Assembly (NCBI RefSeq): GCF_020509005.1
Contig: NC_063018.1
Coordinates: forward strand, 4,340,001 to 4,404,000
Direction of reading: 5' to 3'
Origin: Fulvia fulva
Taxonomy: Eukaryota > Ascomycota > Dothideomycetes > Mycosphaerellales > Mycosphaerellaceae
Length of the DNA: 64,000 nucleotides
Numbering within the stretch: the first letter of the stretch is position 1; every line of letters starts with the position of its first letter. The notes beneath the pieces are model-generated. The model ran no database searches and was not told the DNA's origin. It was given only the letters and a program-made list of their open reading frames with translations. Below, piece after piece: positions 31,307 to 42,860 of the stretch. Position numbers and translations under genes: made by a program.

Positions 31307-32291
31307 TCTGTTGCAAGCTGCTTGCGGATGACTTGATGTTCTGGCTTCGCTTATGGCCAGCTCCACATGCCAAACGACTCCCTTGGCTGCCAACCCTCAC
31401 TCTGAGCTTCGCGGGCAGTAGACGACGCCAGAGTGTGTCAAGAGTCAAGTATAATGTGATGGATTCGTGGCATATGAAGGAAAAGTGCGGAATCCATGCC
31501 ATCACACAAAAAGTTGCGAGCATATCCCTCCCTGGACCGGACCCTGCGACCGATCGTCAGTGTCAGATTGAATGATGGCGTAAGTTCAGGCCCTGTTCTA
31601 CGTTCGTGAGGCATCACTTGCTGCGCTCGAAACATGCTATGCTGCACAGGTCAATGCAGATTGGTGAAGGAAACTTCAATGTCAGTCTGGACCTCAACGG
31701 ATTCGACTTCTCCTGAAGTGCTTCCGGCCGGCTGCAAAATGAGGCCCTCACTCGTGGCCGACGCATAGGTCAAGCAGCAATGTTGACAGCGGCATCAAGC
31801 ATTGCTTTCGTGGCTCGCTAATCCCCAGCAACGACCTATTCACAAGATGGAGCCGTCTCCACGGTGCTATACTTGCCAAAATCTGGCGTCTCCAGCTGAA
31901 CAGCTTCCCCTTGCCCGCGCAGTAATGGTCTGTATGCCCACGAGATGCGCTCGTGAAGATATGTTGTGAAAACAGAGCTAGACCTGAGCTGACTGGCTGA
32001 ACGGCTACAAGGCACTTTTGCACTCTCAGCGCGCTCGCGAGGCAGCAGCTCTCGGAAGGGGCTCGAACACGTGAAGCAAGCTTCGACGCCGCAGCACCAA
32101 CACATGATGTCAGCCAATCGAAGCGATGTGCGGAGTCGTGCTGTACCAAGGAAAGCACAACGAATGTTGGAAAGTAGCGATGTGCTGAAGAAATTCAGCG
32201 GCGCTGCAAACAATAATCATCACACGGCCAAAGCGACCGACCCAGAGATCGCGGAACGTCATAGGACAGCTTCAAACATCACAAACCGAAG
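31307..32291. other. Intergenic
   Basis: 985 bp, no supported gene. Confidence 0.5.
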
Positions 32292-32903
32292 ATGGCAGAA
32301 GACGCCGCAGCTGCCGGCTTCGCCTGCGATACTTCAGCGTTGCCCGAGCAGTACCTAGACGCACAGTCGAGTCAGTTCAACCACGCCCTGGACGTCTTGA
32401 TAATCTGCAACCTCATCTTCAACGACGACCGCGTCCTCCTCTATCGGACCGCCGACGAGCCCAAATCCTGGAAAGACAAAGTCGGCGTCCCCATGTTCAG
32501 ACTCCGGCGCTCCGACGACCAAAGCGGCCTAGAAGGCGTCCTCAAATCCAAAGTCGACCAAGTCATGTCCGAGGACGTATCAGTAGAAGAATACGCCCGT
32601 GTCGCCTGTCGTGTCCAAGTCGGTCTGGATCCAGCTCGGTTGCAGCAGAGTACGTCGGCCATGGCGCTGCATACTGCGGTCAGCTCGCCGTTGATTGAGG
32701 ATAGTGTGTGGTTGAGGGCGAGTTTGTTGTGGAAGATTGAGGATGGGGTGGAGTTGAAGCCGGATGGCCATGTTTGTAGGGAGACGTTTTGGGCGAGCGC
32801 GGAGGCTGTGGAGAAGTTGCCGGAGGAGAGTTTTTTGATGGGGGTTAAGCCGGATATACAGGCTGCGCTGGAGTTGAGGAAGAGGAGGGTTTCGTTGGCT
32901 TGA
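32292..32903 (+). CDS. Uncharacterised protein, 203 residues
   Basis: Single exon from ATG 32292. The stretch ALDVLIICNLIFNDDRVLLYRTADEP looks like the first strands of a Nudix-type or similar alpha/beta fold, but there is no Nudix box (GX5EX7REUXEEXGU), so no enzymatic role is claimed. The central part (GLEGVLKSKVDQVMSEDVSVEEYARVAC, in blocks) is helical, and the end is basic (LELRKRRVSLA). No signal peptide. The coding strand changes abruptly from C-rich to G-rich at about 32640, like several other genes here. Probably a cytosolic protein. Confidence 0.6.
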   Translation: MAEDAAAAGFACDTSALPEQYLDAQSSQFNHALDVLIICNLIFNDDRVLLYRTADEPKSWKDKVGVPMFRLRRSDDQSGLEGVLKSKVDQVMSEDVSVEEYARVACRVQVGLDPARLQQSTSAMALHTAVSSPLIEDSVWLRASLLWKIEDGVELKPDGHVCRETFWASAEAVEKLPEESFLMGVKPDIQAALELRKRRVSLA

Positions 32904-34338
32904 GGGTTTCCTGGCTATTGTATCGATCTTGCTCTATGGCGAAAGCGAGGCTTGGTGCTAGGTTTGATTGCTGCTGAGTGCCTTGCCTTGTCTTTGAGCG
33001 GGACCTTCCCGAACGCCCTCCAGGAATCGTGGTATCTGGACCGCGCGAACCTGAAGCTCATTCGCCTGGCAGGGATGAGGTCAACGCGACTGCTCTGCTT
33101 TGTTCTTTCTCTTCGACAATGTCACACTTTCTGATGCTCTCATGCTGGAGACATCACTATGCCGGCACCTGGGTGCTGAACTGGAGTATTCATCACGCCC
33201 GGAGATTTTCATGGCTCGACGGCGAGGGCGCAGCGACGCGCACGTCTCGCGGAATATCGGTCCTTAGAACTTCTCTTTGGAGGGCGCGTGGATGGCGAAA
33301 GACATGTCACTTCATTGATCTCGTTGGACTACTCGCAGAAGTTCGTTATGCGGTTCGTCTTGAGCGGCGATACCTCTTCCGCGGATGCGTGGTATCGTGG
33401 TGAGCAGCCACGTCAGTCTGCAATGAGCCGCTTACCTTGCTGGCCGAGCTTTTCTCGACCATTACCTCGTACGATGTTCCAATGGAAACTCGGATGTCTT
33501 TCGTCCACGAGATGAAGAGCACTGCGTCCACCTAAACCGAACATCGTCACAAACAGAGCAAGATGACAGCGACCCGAAGTATTTCCTCCTACGATGAACA
33601 TGGGTGTTTCAACAATCTGATAACCCAGAACCCGCATCATGCATCGGACTTACTGCCGTGGACCCGATTTTCAAGGTTCCTGGCAGCGCTAATGCTTGAT
33701 CCTGGTAAGACTTTACGACAACATGGCTCTCGGCTCCATATCATGAAGTCAGCGTGATGCACTTTTTCATCTCGCAAAATTGTTTCACAGCAGCTGTGGC
33801 ACGATCGCTTGCACGCTTCGTCCGGCTTGCAAGGTCGAATCTGACGTTTATGCAGCAGAATATCACTCTTGGCAGGCATCATGGCCCGATCATGCGCATA
33901 GAGGTGGCAGCGAACCAATAACAAGATGGCAGGCCACGAGTCGCTCTTGAAGCATACACATTCGCCACCGATCTGATCGACGCAACAACGACGAACATTA
34001 TCCAAGATGTGACTGTGGGCCTTGCAGCGAGATCGGTTCAACTTCCGAACAAATCCTCTTTGAGCTTCTCCAGCGCGAGCTAGGAGAGGACTCCAGGTCT
34101 AACGATACTCTCTGCATGCCGGCTCCGGTTTCGCGCCGTGAAATACCACATTTGTAAGTCTTGTGCCTGTGAAGAGTGCATGACGATATATCGATGCTGG
34201 CACGGCAGGCAATAGTGCGGCAACATGCCTGTCGTGCAGGCGATGGCGAATGCATGTCATATAATGCTGTCTCCTCATCCTCGACTGCATCCTTTCCCTC
34301 CTCACCTCAACCCGCCTTGAGCCTCGCACATCGACAAG
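32904..34338. other. Intergenic
   Basis: 1.4 kb, no supported gene. Short frames on both strands lack features. The last 100 bases (CTCACCTCAACC) look like a promoter and leader of the Rds1 gene. Confidence 0.5.
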
Positions 34339-35928
34339 ATGTTCACCAGATCCCTCGCTTCTGCTGTGGTCCTCAGTGGCCTTGCAGCTGCTGTGCCTGC
34401 GCCACAAGCCGTTGACATTTCAGCTGCTGTGAACCTCGCAGTCGGTTCTCCTGCAGCTTCTGGCGATGTCGCCGACAACCAGTCTGGCAACGTCCCTGGC
34501 TACGAGAACGCGGATGCACCATACGCCGATGACGAGCCAACTCCAATCACTGCAGTGCCAACCAGCTTTGGCCAGAACAGCATCATCTCGGCCATCTACA
34601 CCACTGCACCAGTCTCCGGCCCAGGCGCTGCTGGCCCTCAGAGAAGCTCCATGCCAACGGGCACCACAACCCACGGCCCCTTCTCTGGCACAGCGACCAC
34701 AACCGGTGCTGTATCGAACTCGCCGCTCGCTGCAACAGTCCCAGAGCTAGGACCAAACCCTACTGCAACCTACTACAACACCAACGGCGAGCTTCAGAAC
34801 CCACAGCCAATTCCATACACCCCAGCTGGTGGTCTCGGCACGAATGGCACACTCCCTCGCTACATGGTCAACAGCGACTTCGACTACGAGTCGATCACTC
34901 TCGGTCTCTACCAGGAGTGGATTGAGCTCGACACCTTCAACAACGCTGTTGCGACTTTCTCCGAGGAGGACTTCTTGGCTGCAGGCCTTGGTCCAGAGGA
35001 CATCTCCCTGATCCAATTCATGGCTCAGCAAGAGCAGGGCCACGCTACACTCCTCTCGAACATGCTCGGCGAGACCGCACCACCACAGTGCACCTACAAC
35101 TACCCATACACCAACGTGCGCGAGTTCGTCGACTTCAACCAGCGCCTGACTCGCTGGGGTGAGTCCGGTGTCTGGGGCTTCATCAACCACCTGGACTCCC
35201 GCGAGGTCGGCCAGCTCCTTGCCCAATCCATCGCCACCGAGGCCCGCCAGCAAATGACCTTCCGCCAGTGGTCCGGTCTGCACCCCTACCCAGTCTGGTT
35301 CGAGACCGGTATCCCCCAATCCTGGGCCTGGACCTACCTGGCTCCCTACATCAGCTCCTGCCCCGAGAACACCACCCGCGTCGCGTGGCAGAACTACCCA
35401 GCCCTCCACGTCGTCAACGACGCGAACATCAACCGCGTCTCGCCAAACGACACGGCGCCGTTCGAGAAAACCGATAACCGCACTTCGTCTCCAAACACTA
35501 TCCCACTACAGGACGAGAGCTGCATCAACTTGAACAAAACCGGCTACGGCTGCGGTCCAGCCATCGCCCACAACCGCTCCGAGCCCCTCTCCTTCCCCGG
35601 CAAGCAGGTCAAGCTCATCTGGGACGATCCCGGCCAAGCCGTCGGTCCCAACAACAGCTACGTCACCGCTGCCGGCGGCGTCGCGGGTGAGCCTAAGTAC
35701 GTGTTCTGGGCGGCGCAGCTGAACTTGACGTATACCGAGTTGACCGTGACTGGTCCAAACGAGGGCTACACGTACCAGCCTGCTGGCGATGTGTATGCGG
35801 GTGGCCAGGGGATTGTTAATGAGACTACGTTTATTGGTGTGACGGATACGGATATGTTCCTGACGCCTTTCAATCTGACCATGTTGAACCCGCATATTTT
35901 GGCGCTTGGGTTATACCAGGCTGGTTAA
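34339..35928 (+). CDS. Rds1-type secreted ferritin-like stress protein
   Basis: Single exon, 529 residues. Signal peptide MFTRSLASAVVLSGLAAAVPA, then a Ser/Thr/Pro/Gly-rich region to about residue 165. The ferritin-like (DUF4439-like) domain contains FDYESITLGLYQEWIELD, ISLIQFMAQQEQGHATLL and LAQSIATEARQQMTFRQWSG. The Glu and QEQGH residues are at the helix positions that bind metal in ferritin-like proteins. FETGIPQSWAWTYLAPYISSCP is highly typical of fungal Rds1 homologues (S. pombe rds1 is stress- and starvation-responsive). Many N-glycosylation sequons in the last third. Enzymatic role unproven. Composition is strongly C-rich with optimal-looking codons, suggesting high expression. Confidence 0.88.
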   Translation: MFTRSLASAVVLSGLAAAVPAPQAVDISAAVNLAVGSPAASGDVADNQSGNVPGYENADAPYADDEPTPITAVPTSFGQNSIISAIYTTAPVSGPGAAGPQRSSMPTGTTTHGPFSGTATTTGAVSNSPLAATVPELGPNPTATYYNTNGELQNPQPIPYTPAGGLGTNGTLPRYMVNSDFDYESITLGLYQEWIELDTFNNAVATFSEEDFLAAGLGPEDISLIQFMAQQEQGHATLLSNMLGETAPPQCTYNYPYTNVREFVDFNQRLTRWGESGVWGFINHLDSREVGQLLAQSIATEARQQMTFRQWSGLHPYPVWFETGIPQSWAWTYLAPYISSCPENTTRVAWQNYPALHVVNDANINRVSPNDTAPFEKTDNRTSSPNTIPLQDESCINLNKTGYGCGPAIAHNRSEPLSFPGKQVKLIWDDPGQAVGPNNSYVTAAGGVAGEPKYVFWAAQLNLTYTELTVTGPNEGYTYQPAGDVYAGGQGIVNETTFIGVTDTDMFLTPFNLTMLNPHILALGLYQAG

Positions 35929-36077
35929 ATGTGCGTAGTAAGTAGGAGGGAGAATTGGTATGATGAATGTGATGTCCTGTGGAGGATATTGCGTGGATGA
36001 AGATATGATACCATATATGTAGCATAGCGTGAGCATCGTTGGATGCTGATAGATTGTGAATAGTAAAACACTATTGT
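35929..36077. other. 3' flank of Rds1 gene
   Basis: A/T-rich tail region directly before the repeat copy 2; nothing else seen. Confidence 0.4.
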
Positions 36078-36395
36078 AAAAATGTGATGTTGCACGGTGA
36101 TCGTGCAATGGCATGGCCAAGTGATGAGCTGTGCGAGCAATATTCGACTTCGGCATTCAGTTGTTGTCCTACTATGCAGTAGGGCTCGAGGAGCTCGTTA
36201 CGTGAGATAAGGTCACGTTATTGCAGATTGAGATGCACCAATAAGAGCGCGGCTTGGCACTTCCCTCAGCTGAATATAGCCCGCTCACCATTGCCTTCAG
36301 CACTACTCTCTCACTACGTCGTGACCTACGGTCGCAAGCTCCCTTCGGAACGACTGGTGACAACGTAGCTTCAGGAAATGGCTCACTTGGCCAAT
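36078..36395. repeat. Dispersed repeat copy 2 (uninterrupted, 318 bp)
   Basis: Matches 2680-2773 joined to 3122-3345, with 11 differences, all transitions, and no indels. The junction at 36171/36172 reads cctactatgcag, where copy 1 has the 348-bp insert between CTA and CTA. It therefore represents the empty form or an excision/deletion product. It lies 150 bp after the Rds1 stop codon. Confidence 0.75.
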
Positions 36396-36960
36396 CAGCT
36401 TGATCCTCTAACTTTGACTCATCATCTCTGCCTTTTCATCCTGTGTGTCCTACTTGAGCACATCTCACCTCTTCCGCTAAACCCGTACAGCCATTCAGAG
36501 ATTTTCCCAAGTTGACGAGAAAACTCACCTCCCTTCATCTCCGTGACGCCACGGCATAGATTGTCGATCCATCAACACTGATGTGATCGAGGCATGAAAG
36601 TTGCGAAAAGTGTTGTGCTGTGTTCAGTGCCGCGAAGGCAAATTTGAGTGGTATCTCCGATGTCCCATCGTCTTACTGCCATTACGGCTACCTGTACAAA
36701 GACCTTGGATCCTGTCCATGCCCATGCTCGCATGTCACGAGCGCCGCGAAATGCCGTTGTGTCTGCCATATTATACATCGTCATACAGCCCTTCCATGTT
36801 CATCGTACACTCCCTCTTTCGCCCACTCATGCTCCACAAGTTGGCGCTCGCTCCTCCTGCTTCGCCCCTCCCTTTTGAATCGCATCGCTTAGAGCCTGTT
36901 CACCATCACCAGTCAGCTCATCTGCCCTCCCCTCTATCCCATCACATCGCTGTCTACTAC
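36396..36960. other. Intergenic
   Basis: No supported gene; 3' region of the Tom6-like gene on the minus strand. Confidence 0.5.
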
Positions 36961-37155
36961 TCACGGTGGCAAAAGAATCTCGCTCCAACTGCTGTGCAAG
37001 AATGCAACTCCTGCGGCGAAAAATGCTACGCTTGTCACGACGCTTCGGTTGTCTGGAGATGTGATGAAGGCGTAGGTGTCGCTGGCGATGCGACTCTTGC
37101 GGGGAGCGCCGCCGCGGCCGGTGAGGGCGTTTCGTTGTTGGGGCTTTGGAGGCAT
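36961..37155 (-). CDS. Tom6-like small outer mitochondrial membrane protein (candidate)
   Basis: 64-residue frame from ATG 37155. A basic N-terminal half (MPPKPQQRNALTGRGG .. PRKSR) and TYAFITSPDNRSVVTSV lead into a single hydrophobic segment, AFFAAGVAFLHSSWSEILLPP, at the extreme C-terminus. This resembles Tom6 of the TOM translocase, whose C-terminal tail anchor has the form xFFVAGVAFxxSPxxxxL. A tail-anchored subunit that stabilises the TOM complex would fit. The protein is small, so chance is not excluded. It is intronless and lies alone between the repeat copy and a plus-strand gene. Confidence 0.55.
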   Translation of the reverse strand: MPPKPQQRNALTGRGGAPRKSRIASDTYAFITSPDNRSVVTSVAFFAAGVAFLHSSWSEILLPP

Positions 37156-37953
37156 TGTGTCGATGTGTTTGGGAGTTGTGAAGAGGAGTGGTTGATGCGC
37201 TCCGCGATGATGGTGGTAAGTTAGAAAAGCTTTGGTCTCAGGTCAGCTCAGGCGCTTTGGGACTGGGGCTATGGTAGGTCTGAGCTGAGATATGACAGCG
37301 TTGACGATTGCACTTCCTTCACTTTGCTTCATCGTAGCAACATTGTCACATGCTCAGGCATCGGATTCAAGGCAGCAGAGACATTTATGGTCTCACTTCT
37401 GCGGCGGCAGTACGCGTTGCTGCATGGGCTTCACTGCGAAAGTGAAGCTCTGAGACGCTGATATGACCTCCTAGAAGTTGAACGCCTACTGGATGTGTGT
37501 CTTATAGCAGGTCCGATATGGTCTACAAAGGCACATTTGTAGTAATACTATGAGCATGAGCACTGATATAATGCCAGATATTGTTCCTTCGATGCCCATG
37601 GCAAGCATCTTGTTGTCCCAGTGCTTCCTTGATCACAGGTCAACACATCTTCATGTGGCTGGGAGGTGCATAAAACGTCTTCACTTCCTATTGTCGCGGC
37701 AGTAGAAGTGAGACAGACAGTGAGTCTGAGCTTTCATTGTCGATGGCGACAATGGTAAGAGCAAATACTTCTTCTCTTCTCAACTCTCAACTTCTCCTTC
37801 TTCAACTTCTTCCGCAACCACGACTACTTCTTCACGACCAACGGCAACTTTCTCACCAATATCAACCATCTCTATCTTCATATTGACCAGTACCCAGAGA
37901 CACACGACCAAAATCACGATCCAGCCAGAATCTAGACCATCAGTATCATCAAC
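37156..37953. other. Divergent intergenic region
   Basis: 798 bp, nothing supported; C/T- and A/C-rich leader from 37760 on. Confidence 0.5.
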
Positions 37954-38894
37954 ATGGCATACATCGCTACCACCAAGTGTCCTGACGTCGACGAGAACAC
38001 CACCAACTACTGCGATGCCTACTTCAAGGACATGATCCACACCGCAAACCTCTGCGGAGACACCATCTTCACGCCAAAGCTGCTCTCTCTCAGCCTCGGC
38101 CACGGCGCTCTCACTCTGAACAGCAACGGCTACGTCCTTGTTAGTCTCCCCCCTTCCAACCATGCCCTCTCAGTCCGCTCATCCAGCTAACAACATCACG
38201 GCAGCCATCACTGAACAACTATATCAAAATCCCCCATCGCCAATTCTCCGAAGTCTCCTCCCGCCTCGGCCACCTCGAGCTCGTCAGCACCGACATCAGC
38301 GTCTTCCAACCCAACGCCGAGACTCTCTGGCGCCGCATCTTCAAAGACATGATCAACCTCCACACCCTCGTGATCCAATGTTACCCCTCAGAACTCAACG
38401 ACTTCCAAACTCTCGTCGACATCTTCCTCCGCTCCCCAGACCTCCCAAGTCTCCGCTCCCTCACCATCGTCGGACCCAAGCCAGGTCCCATCCCAATCGA
38501 CAGCAAGGCCCTGCTCAACTTCCTCTCCTATCACCAAGACCTCGAGATGCTGGGCTTGCTGAACGTCTTACCCATGGAGGAGGACGGGGCTGGAGGTCTC
38601 GCGAGGAATGTCTTATCGACGGTTCATGAGCTTCGTCAGCACGCTGGTCTTCGCGGCGTGGGATTCATCGTCGCGCCGTACGAGGGGGGCTTTCATAGTG
38701 GCAAGGAGTGTCAGAAGCCGGAGCAGTATGGTGTGGTTAACAAGTGCTTCTGCAGAGAGTGTGTGTCTGAGGCGCTGCAGTGGCTCAACAAGGGCATGGA
38801 CGTGCCGATTGAGGCGGGAGGATATCAGTACGCTGACCTGGTGTGGACTGGCCCGATGCCGGATCTCAAGGGCGAGGAGGAGGAGATGGAGTAG
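37954..38894 (+). CDS. Uncharacterised protein, 291 residues
   Basis: Exons 37954-38139 and 38205-38894; intron of 65 nt (GTTAGT..GCTAAC..GGCAG). The N-terminus (AYIATTKCPDVDENTTNYCDAYFKDM) has no signal peptide. The body reads like a repeat-free leucine-rich fold (LSLSLGHGALTL, LGHLELVSTDISVF, LHTLVIQCYPSEL, LPSLRSLTIVGPKP, LEMLGLLNVLP). This pattern is typical of fungal F-box/LRR-type hypothetical proteins, although no F-box is visible. A Cys cluster (CQKPEQYGVVNKCFCREC) follows and the C-terminus is acidic. Composition flips from C-rich to G-rich at about 38570. Function unknown. Confidence 0.65.
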
Positions 38895-39605
38895 AGAGGC
38901 GCTCTCGAATGCTTTGAGAGGGGTTGTGGTGCTGAAGAGAGGGTGCGATGATGAGTTTACGAGGCGATGATGATAGCGCCTCGAGGCGCTTTACGGTTTT
39001 CACGATGAAGACGATACGACTACGAGATGCAACGAGATTATGACATGACTTGCCACTCTCTCTACTTCTCTCCATCTCTACATTGCCATATCCTTGTCAT
39101 GCCGTCCAGAGATGCTACTCAAACACAACTATCTGTATGACCGCAATGCCGCAAAAGCATTTCGTACAGTGCTAACACGAGCACGATCCAGCTCATCAGA
39201 AAGGCTTTCCATCCGTCCGGCGCTGCCACCGAACATTGTGACAATCTTTAGGGCAGGTGCACAGGCATTTAGCCTCAGCTTGATCCAGCTGGACGCATGA
39301 CAAACCATGGGTCGCCTCCGAAGAGAATACACGAATGGTCAGCCTCGGCGAAGACCGTGGGCTACCTGCGGGCGTGTCACTACTCAGCAGCAGTAGTCTG
39401 CAGCAGTATGTCGGTGAGGCTTGCACGCTGGTTCACATTTGCTCAGGCTGGTGATGAAGATCTCATGCCTTGCTCTAGAGATTCTCTACATACTGTGCAA
39501 CGTCGGATTCTGCCGATATTTGCCGGTGTATCACCTGTCATCCACGTTGGTCGTCCGGTGATGACGATCAAGTAAGTCTACACCTCCACCAATTGTCCTT
39601 CCTCT
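38895..39605. other. Intergenic between convergent genes
   Basis: 711 bp, no supported gene. Confidence 0.5.
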
Positions 39606-41076
39606 TCAAGCCTGAATCACCTCCCTAGCATGCACCAACCTTCCCTTCACCCACACCGCCAGCGTATTCCTATCATCACCCGTAAACACCCACTTCTCCA
39701 TCTTCTCACTATACCCCAGAGAACCAAATATATCCACAGGCCCATCCCTCAAATCCAGCCCAATCTCATCTCCCACGTCCGCGAACGTCACCATCTGCGC
39801 ATCCCAGTCCATGCCCACCTCAAAGCCTCCTATCCGATCTTCCAGCCCAACGACCTTTGCACCACCGCGAGTTGCAAGGTAGAGTGCTTCCTCGACGGAG
39901 AGTTTTGCCTCGTCGCCGTCGATCATGGCGCGGTGTCGGGAGACCATGACGGCTTCGCGGGCTTCGGCGAGGAGGCTGGTGGTGTAGCCGCCGCTGATGT
40001 CTGTGCCGAGGCCTATGTCTAGGCCTTCGTTGAGGAGGTGCCGGATGGGTGCGGCTCCGGATGTTAGGGCGGTGTTGCTGGCGGGACAGTGGCTGATCTT
40101 GGCCTTTCGGTTCCTTAGTAAGGTGATTTCTTCGGGTGTGAGGTGGACTGCGTGCGCGAGGATCGTCTTCGACGTCAGGAGGCCGGCGGTGTCGTAGACG
40201 TCTGAGTAGTGTTTGGAGTCGGGGAACATGGCTTTCACGAATTGAATCTCGGCTTTGTTCTCGCTGAAGTGAGTCTGGACTGGGAGGCCCGTCTGTGCTT
40301 GGAGCTTTCCCAGAAGTGCTAGACTGTCTGAACAGCAAGAAGGAGCGAATCGTGGTGTTATGATGGGCGTGACGAGCTCGAAATCTGGGTCGATCTGGCG
40401 AATGTGTTCGATACACTCCTTCGTGCGATCGAGACTGTGCTGAGCAGACTCATCGCGATAGTCATCCGGTCCCAGGGTGTCCATACACACTCTCCCAACA
40501 AACGCCCGTTGCCCACGAGATTGGCAGATGTCCGCTAGAAGATTGGTCGCCGGCACATGAATAGTCGCAAAATAGCACGCCGTCGTCGTCCCATGACTGA
40601 GCGTCCTCGCAATAACCCGATTATAAACCCTCGTAGCCTGCTTCAAATCCTCAAACGACCTCTCCAGGGGAAATGTATAAGTATTCAACCAATCCAGAAG
40701 CGTCGACTTGCCAAAAATGCCAGCATTCGGGTACTGTGAAGCGTGGATATGCGTATCTGCCCAATCATCAGCCATCCTTTGAACCTCGAGACTACCTACT
40801 CCTTCACGACAACGCACCTATGAATCCCGGAAAGAAAAATCCATGCCTCGCATTGATCCGCACAACTTTAGCATCTTCCCACCCTTCCTGTGTGGGGATC
40901 TGTTTGCCTTTCGCATCTCGTAGGACAAACGCAAGCTTGCCAGCCTCGTCGACTCCGATCATGCCATTTACAGCGACGTCCAGTTCAGTCAAAGATTCAC
41001 AGTGGACAAAGGGGCCGATGTATATCGTTCTCTCCAGGGCCATGTTGCTGATAGTCTCGTTTGCAATTTCGCCCAT
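39606..41076 (-). CDS. GUD1: Guanine deaminase
   Basis: Exons 41076-40818 and 40756-39606. The 61-nt intron (GTGCGT..GGGCAG) falls inside the conserved PGFI-DTHIHASQYPN block and its removal restores it exactly. 469 residues. The enzyme hydrolyses guanine to xanthine and ammonia in purine salvage. Metal ligands of the amidohydrolase fold: HxH (H89, H91), QTHFSENKAE, AHAVHL and GLGTDISGG. ATG 41076 gives MGEIANETISNMALE; the second ATG, 11 codons on, is an alternative start. The cytosolic location is inferred from the lack of targeting signals. Confidence 0.93.
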
Positions 41077-41603
41077 CGCGCTGCTCTGGCCGAGTTTAAA
41101 TTGCGGAATGCCGGTCAGAAGAATACGACTGGAAAATCAAAAAGAGCGATAGAGTCCATTCTGATGGAGACGTGCTATCTTTCGGCGATTGTGATGGAGT
41201 AAGGCAGGCCCGATGCGCTTCCAGAGGTAGCTAATCCTTGTCGGCCGGATCCGCCCAAACAAACGCGGGAGCTGAGACATTGCCGAAGGCAGGCACCGGT
41301 GTTGGAAGCATCGGCTCAAACGCCTGATGATGGACTACATGTAAGAAGAAGGGGAATGTTGCCAGGTGATGTCGCAAAGAACGTGATCATCCAGTGCGTG
41401 ATCTGCCTCCTTGCAAAACAAGGTTCGTGCCACTGACGAGTGGGGCCACAACAGCGCACAATGTGCAACACGGCAGAGGCACACAATGGTATGAGAGTGG
41501 AAGGAGGCACAAGTCATGAACATCAGGATACTCGATGGTATCCTTGAATAGCAGATCTTTTGTTGTGGTGATGTTACAAGACTACCCTAGTTGGACTAAC
41601 CAG
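41077..41603. other. Intergenic
   Basis: 527 bp, no supported gene. Promoter of guanine deaminase and 3' region of the HAC1 gene. Confidence 0.5.
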
Positions 41604-42860
41604 TCAACTGAGTCCATCACTCCAAACGCCGTGAGTTTCGTCCCCATCGTCACCCATGGTGCGGTCTTCCTGACCTCTAGCTGTCCCCTGTAATTGCTCC
41701 GATAACGCCATCCGTGTCTGGTCTGCCTGTGCTTGTTTCTTCGCGATCAGCTCTACCCTCGCCCTTTGAACTTCATCGGGTGACTGCCGCGCAAGCGCAT
41801 TCGCGCCCCCCTGTGGTGCGCGCAGGCCCGTCGCAGCATTAAGCCGCGCCAGACGCCCGGGCGTCGACCGCAGAAGTCGCGGAGTCATCGATGAGATCGT
41901 CGAACGAGAAGAGTGAAGTGCCGAAACTTGCATCAAACGCGCCATTCGCGAAGGCGAAAGCGTCCAAATCGCCACCAGAAGAGTGCGGTAGCAAATCTGA
42001 AGGTTCATATTCATCAGATAGAGGAAGAGAGTCGCCCACCAGGAGGTTTGCGAAGTCGTGCTGCTGCTCAGGCTGCTGGACTGACACTGCAGGTCGCACA
42101 ACATTGCTGCAGAATGTTGTGTCAAGTCGAGCGGCGAGAGCATAGACGACTTCGAGTCGAGATTGTCGAAGGCTGGTGGGAGCATGCTAGGATATGCATT
42201 GTCGAAGGGTTCTTGCTTAATGGTGGGTTGGCTGAAGGTGCTTTCAGCTGGTGACGCGGGGCTTGGCGCCTCGTACACCGACCCGTGAGATTCGACAAGC
42301 GATGGTGCGGGAGTGGATGCAGTTGCTGCTGGTGTTGGTGCGTCCTCGCTGTGATATATTAGCATGTGATGGGATCATAACCAAGGTCGTGATATGACAT
42401 ACTCGACTCTGCTGAGAGTCACTTCGGGGAGGACGATGTGGGCGGGCAGTGGGCCGTGCAGCTTCTTGTAGGCGTCGAGTTCTGCCTGAAGGCGAGCGTT
42501 GGCGACCGCGAGTGTTTCGGTCTCTTGTCGTTTGCGCTCCCTCGAGTTGTGTGCAGCGGCGCGGTTGCGCTTGATCCGCTCGATACGGCGCTGCTCCTTC
42601 TCGTCATCGGTCTTCGCCCGCTTACGGGGTGGCAGGGCGGTCTTGGGCTCAGGGAGTTCTTGGCCCCATGACTTCCGCTTCTTCGCCGGCTTCGACTGCA
42701 CGATCACCGGTGGAGGTGATGCTTGAGATAGTGCACTGTGGTCGAAGGAAGGTGCTGGCGGCGACGATGACTGGTGTAGGTCTTCCATCTTGAGAAATGA
42801 TGTTGGTTCGGAAGACATGGTGTTAAGCGAAGTGGTGTGTTGTAGAGATAGAGTCTCCAT
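41604..42860 (-). CDS. hacA: Hac1/HacA unfolded-protein-response bZIP factor with Ire1 intron
   Basis: Exon 1 is 42860-42403 and a normal intron spans 42402-42349 (54 nt, GTATGT..CACAG). Without further splicing the frame runs from 42348 to 41604 (400 residues). The N-terminal KKRKSWGQELPEPKTALPP and the basic region EQRRIERIKRNRAAAHNSRERK (residues about 89-111, in blocks RRIERIKRNRAAAHNSRER and KRQETETLA) are diagnostic of fungal HacA. At 42112-42107 and 42092-42087 lie two CTGCAG sites exactly 20 nt apart. Removing 20 nt switches to another frame that ends at 41839 and encodes NLLVGDSLPLSDEYEPSD and TSLFSFDDLIDDS (total 315 residues). This is the known layout for Ire1-spliced hacA/hac1 mRNA. 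The factor should activate ER chaperone and secretion genes. Confidence 0.93.
42090..42109 (-). other. Unconventional 20-nt Ire1 intron
   Basis: Cleavage after CTG in both CTGCAGC and CTGCAGT sites fits the CNG|CNGN consensus and removes 42109-42090. Because both sites are CTGCAG, any register in the hexamer gives the same product. The 5' site lies in the 7-nt loop of a perfect hairpin, ACAACATT-CTGCAGC-AATGTTGT on the minus strand (42120-42098). At the 3' site only a 3-bp stem (GAC/GTC) is evident. Removal joins ...TQHSA to VSVQQPEQQHDF and shifts the frame. Confidence 0.88.
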
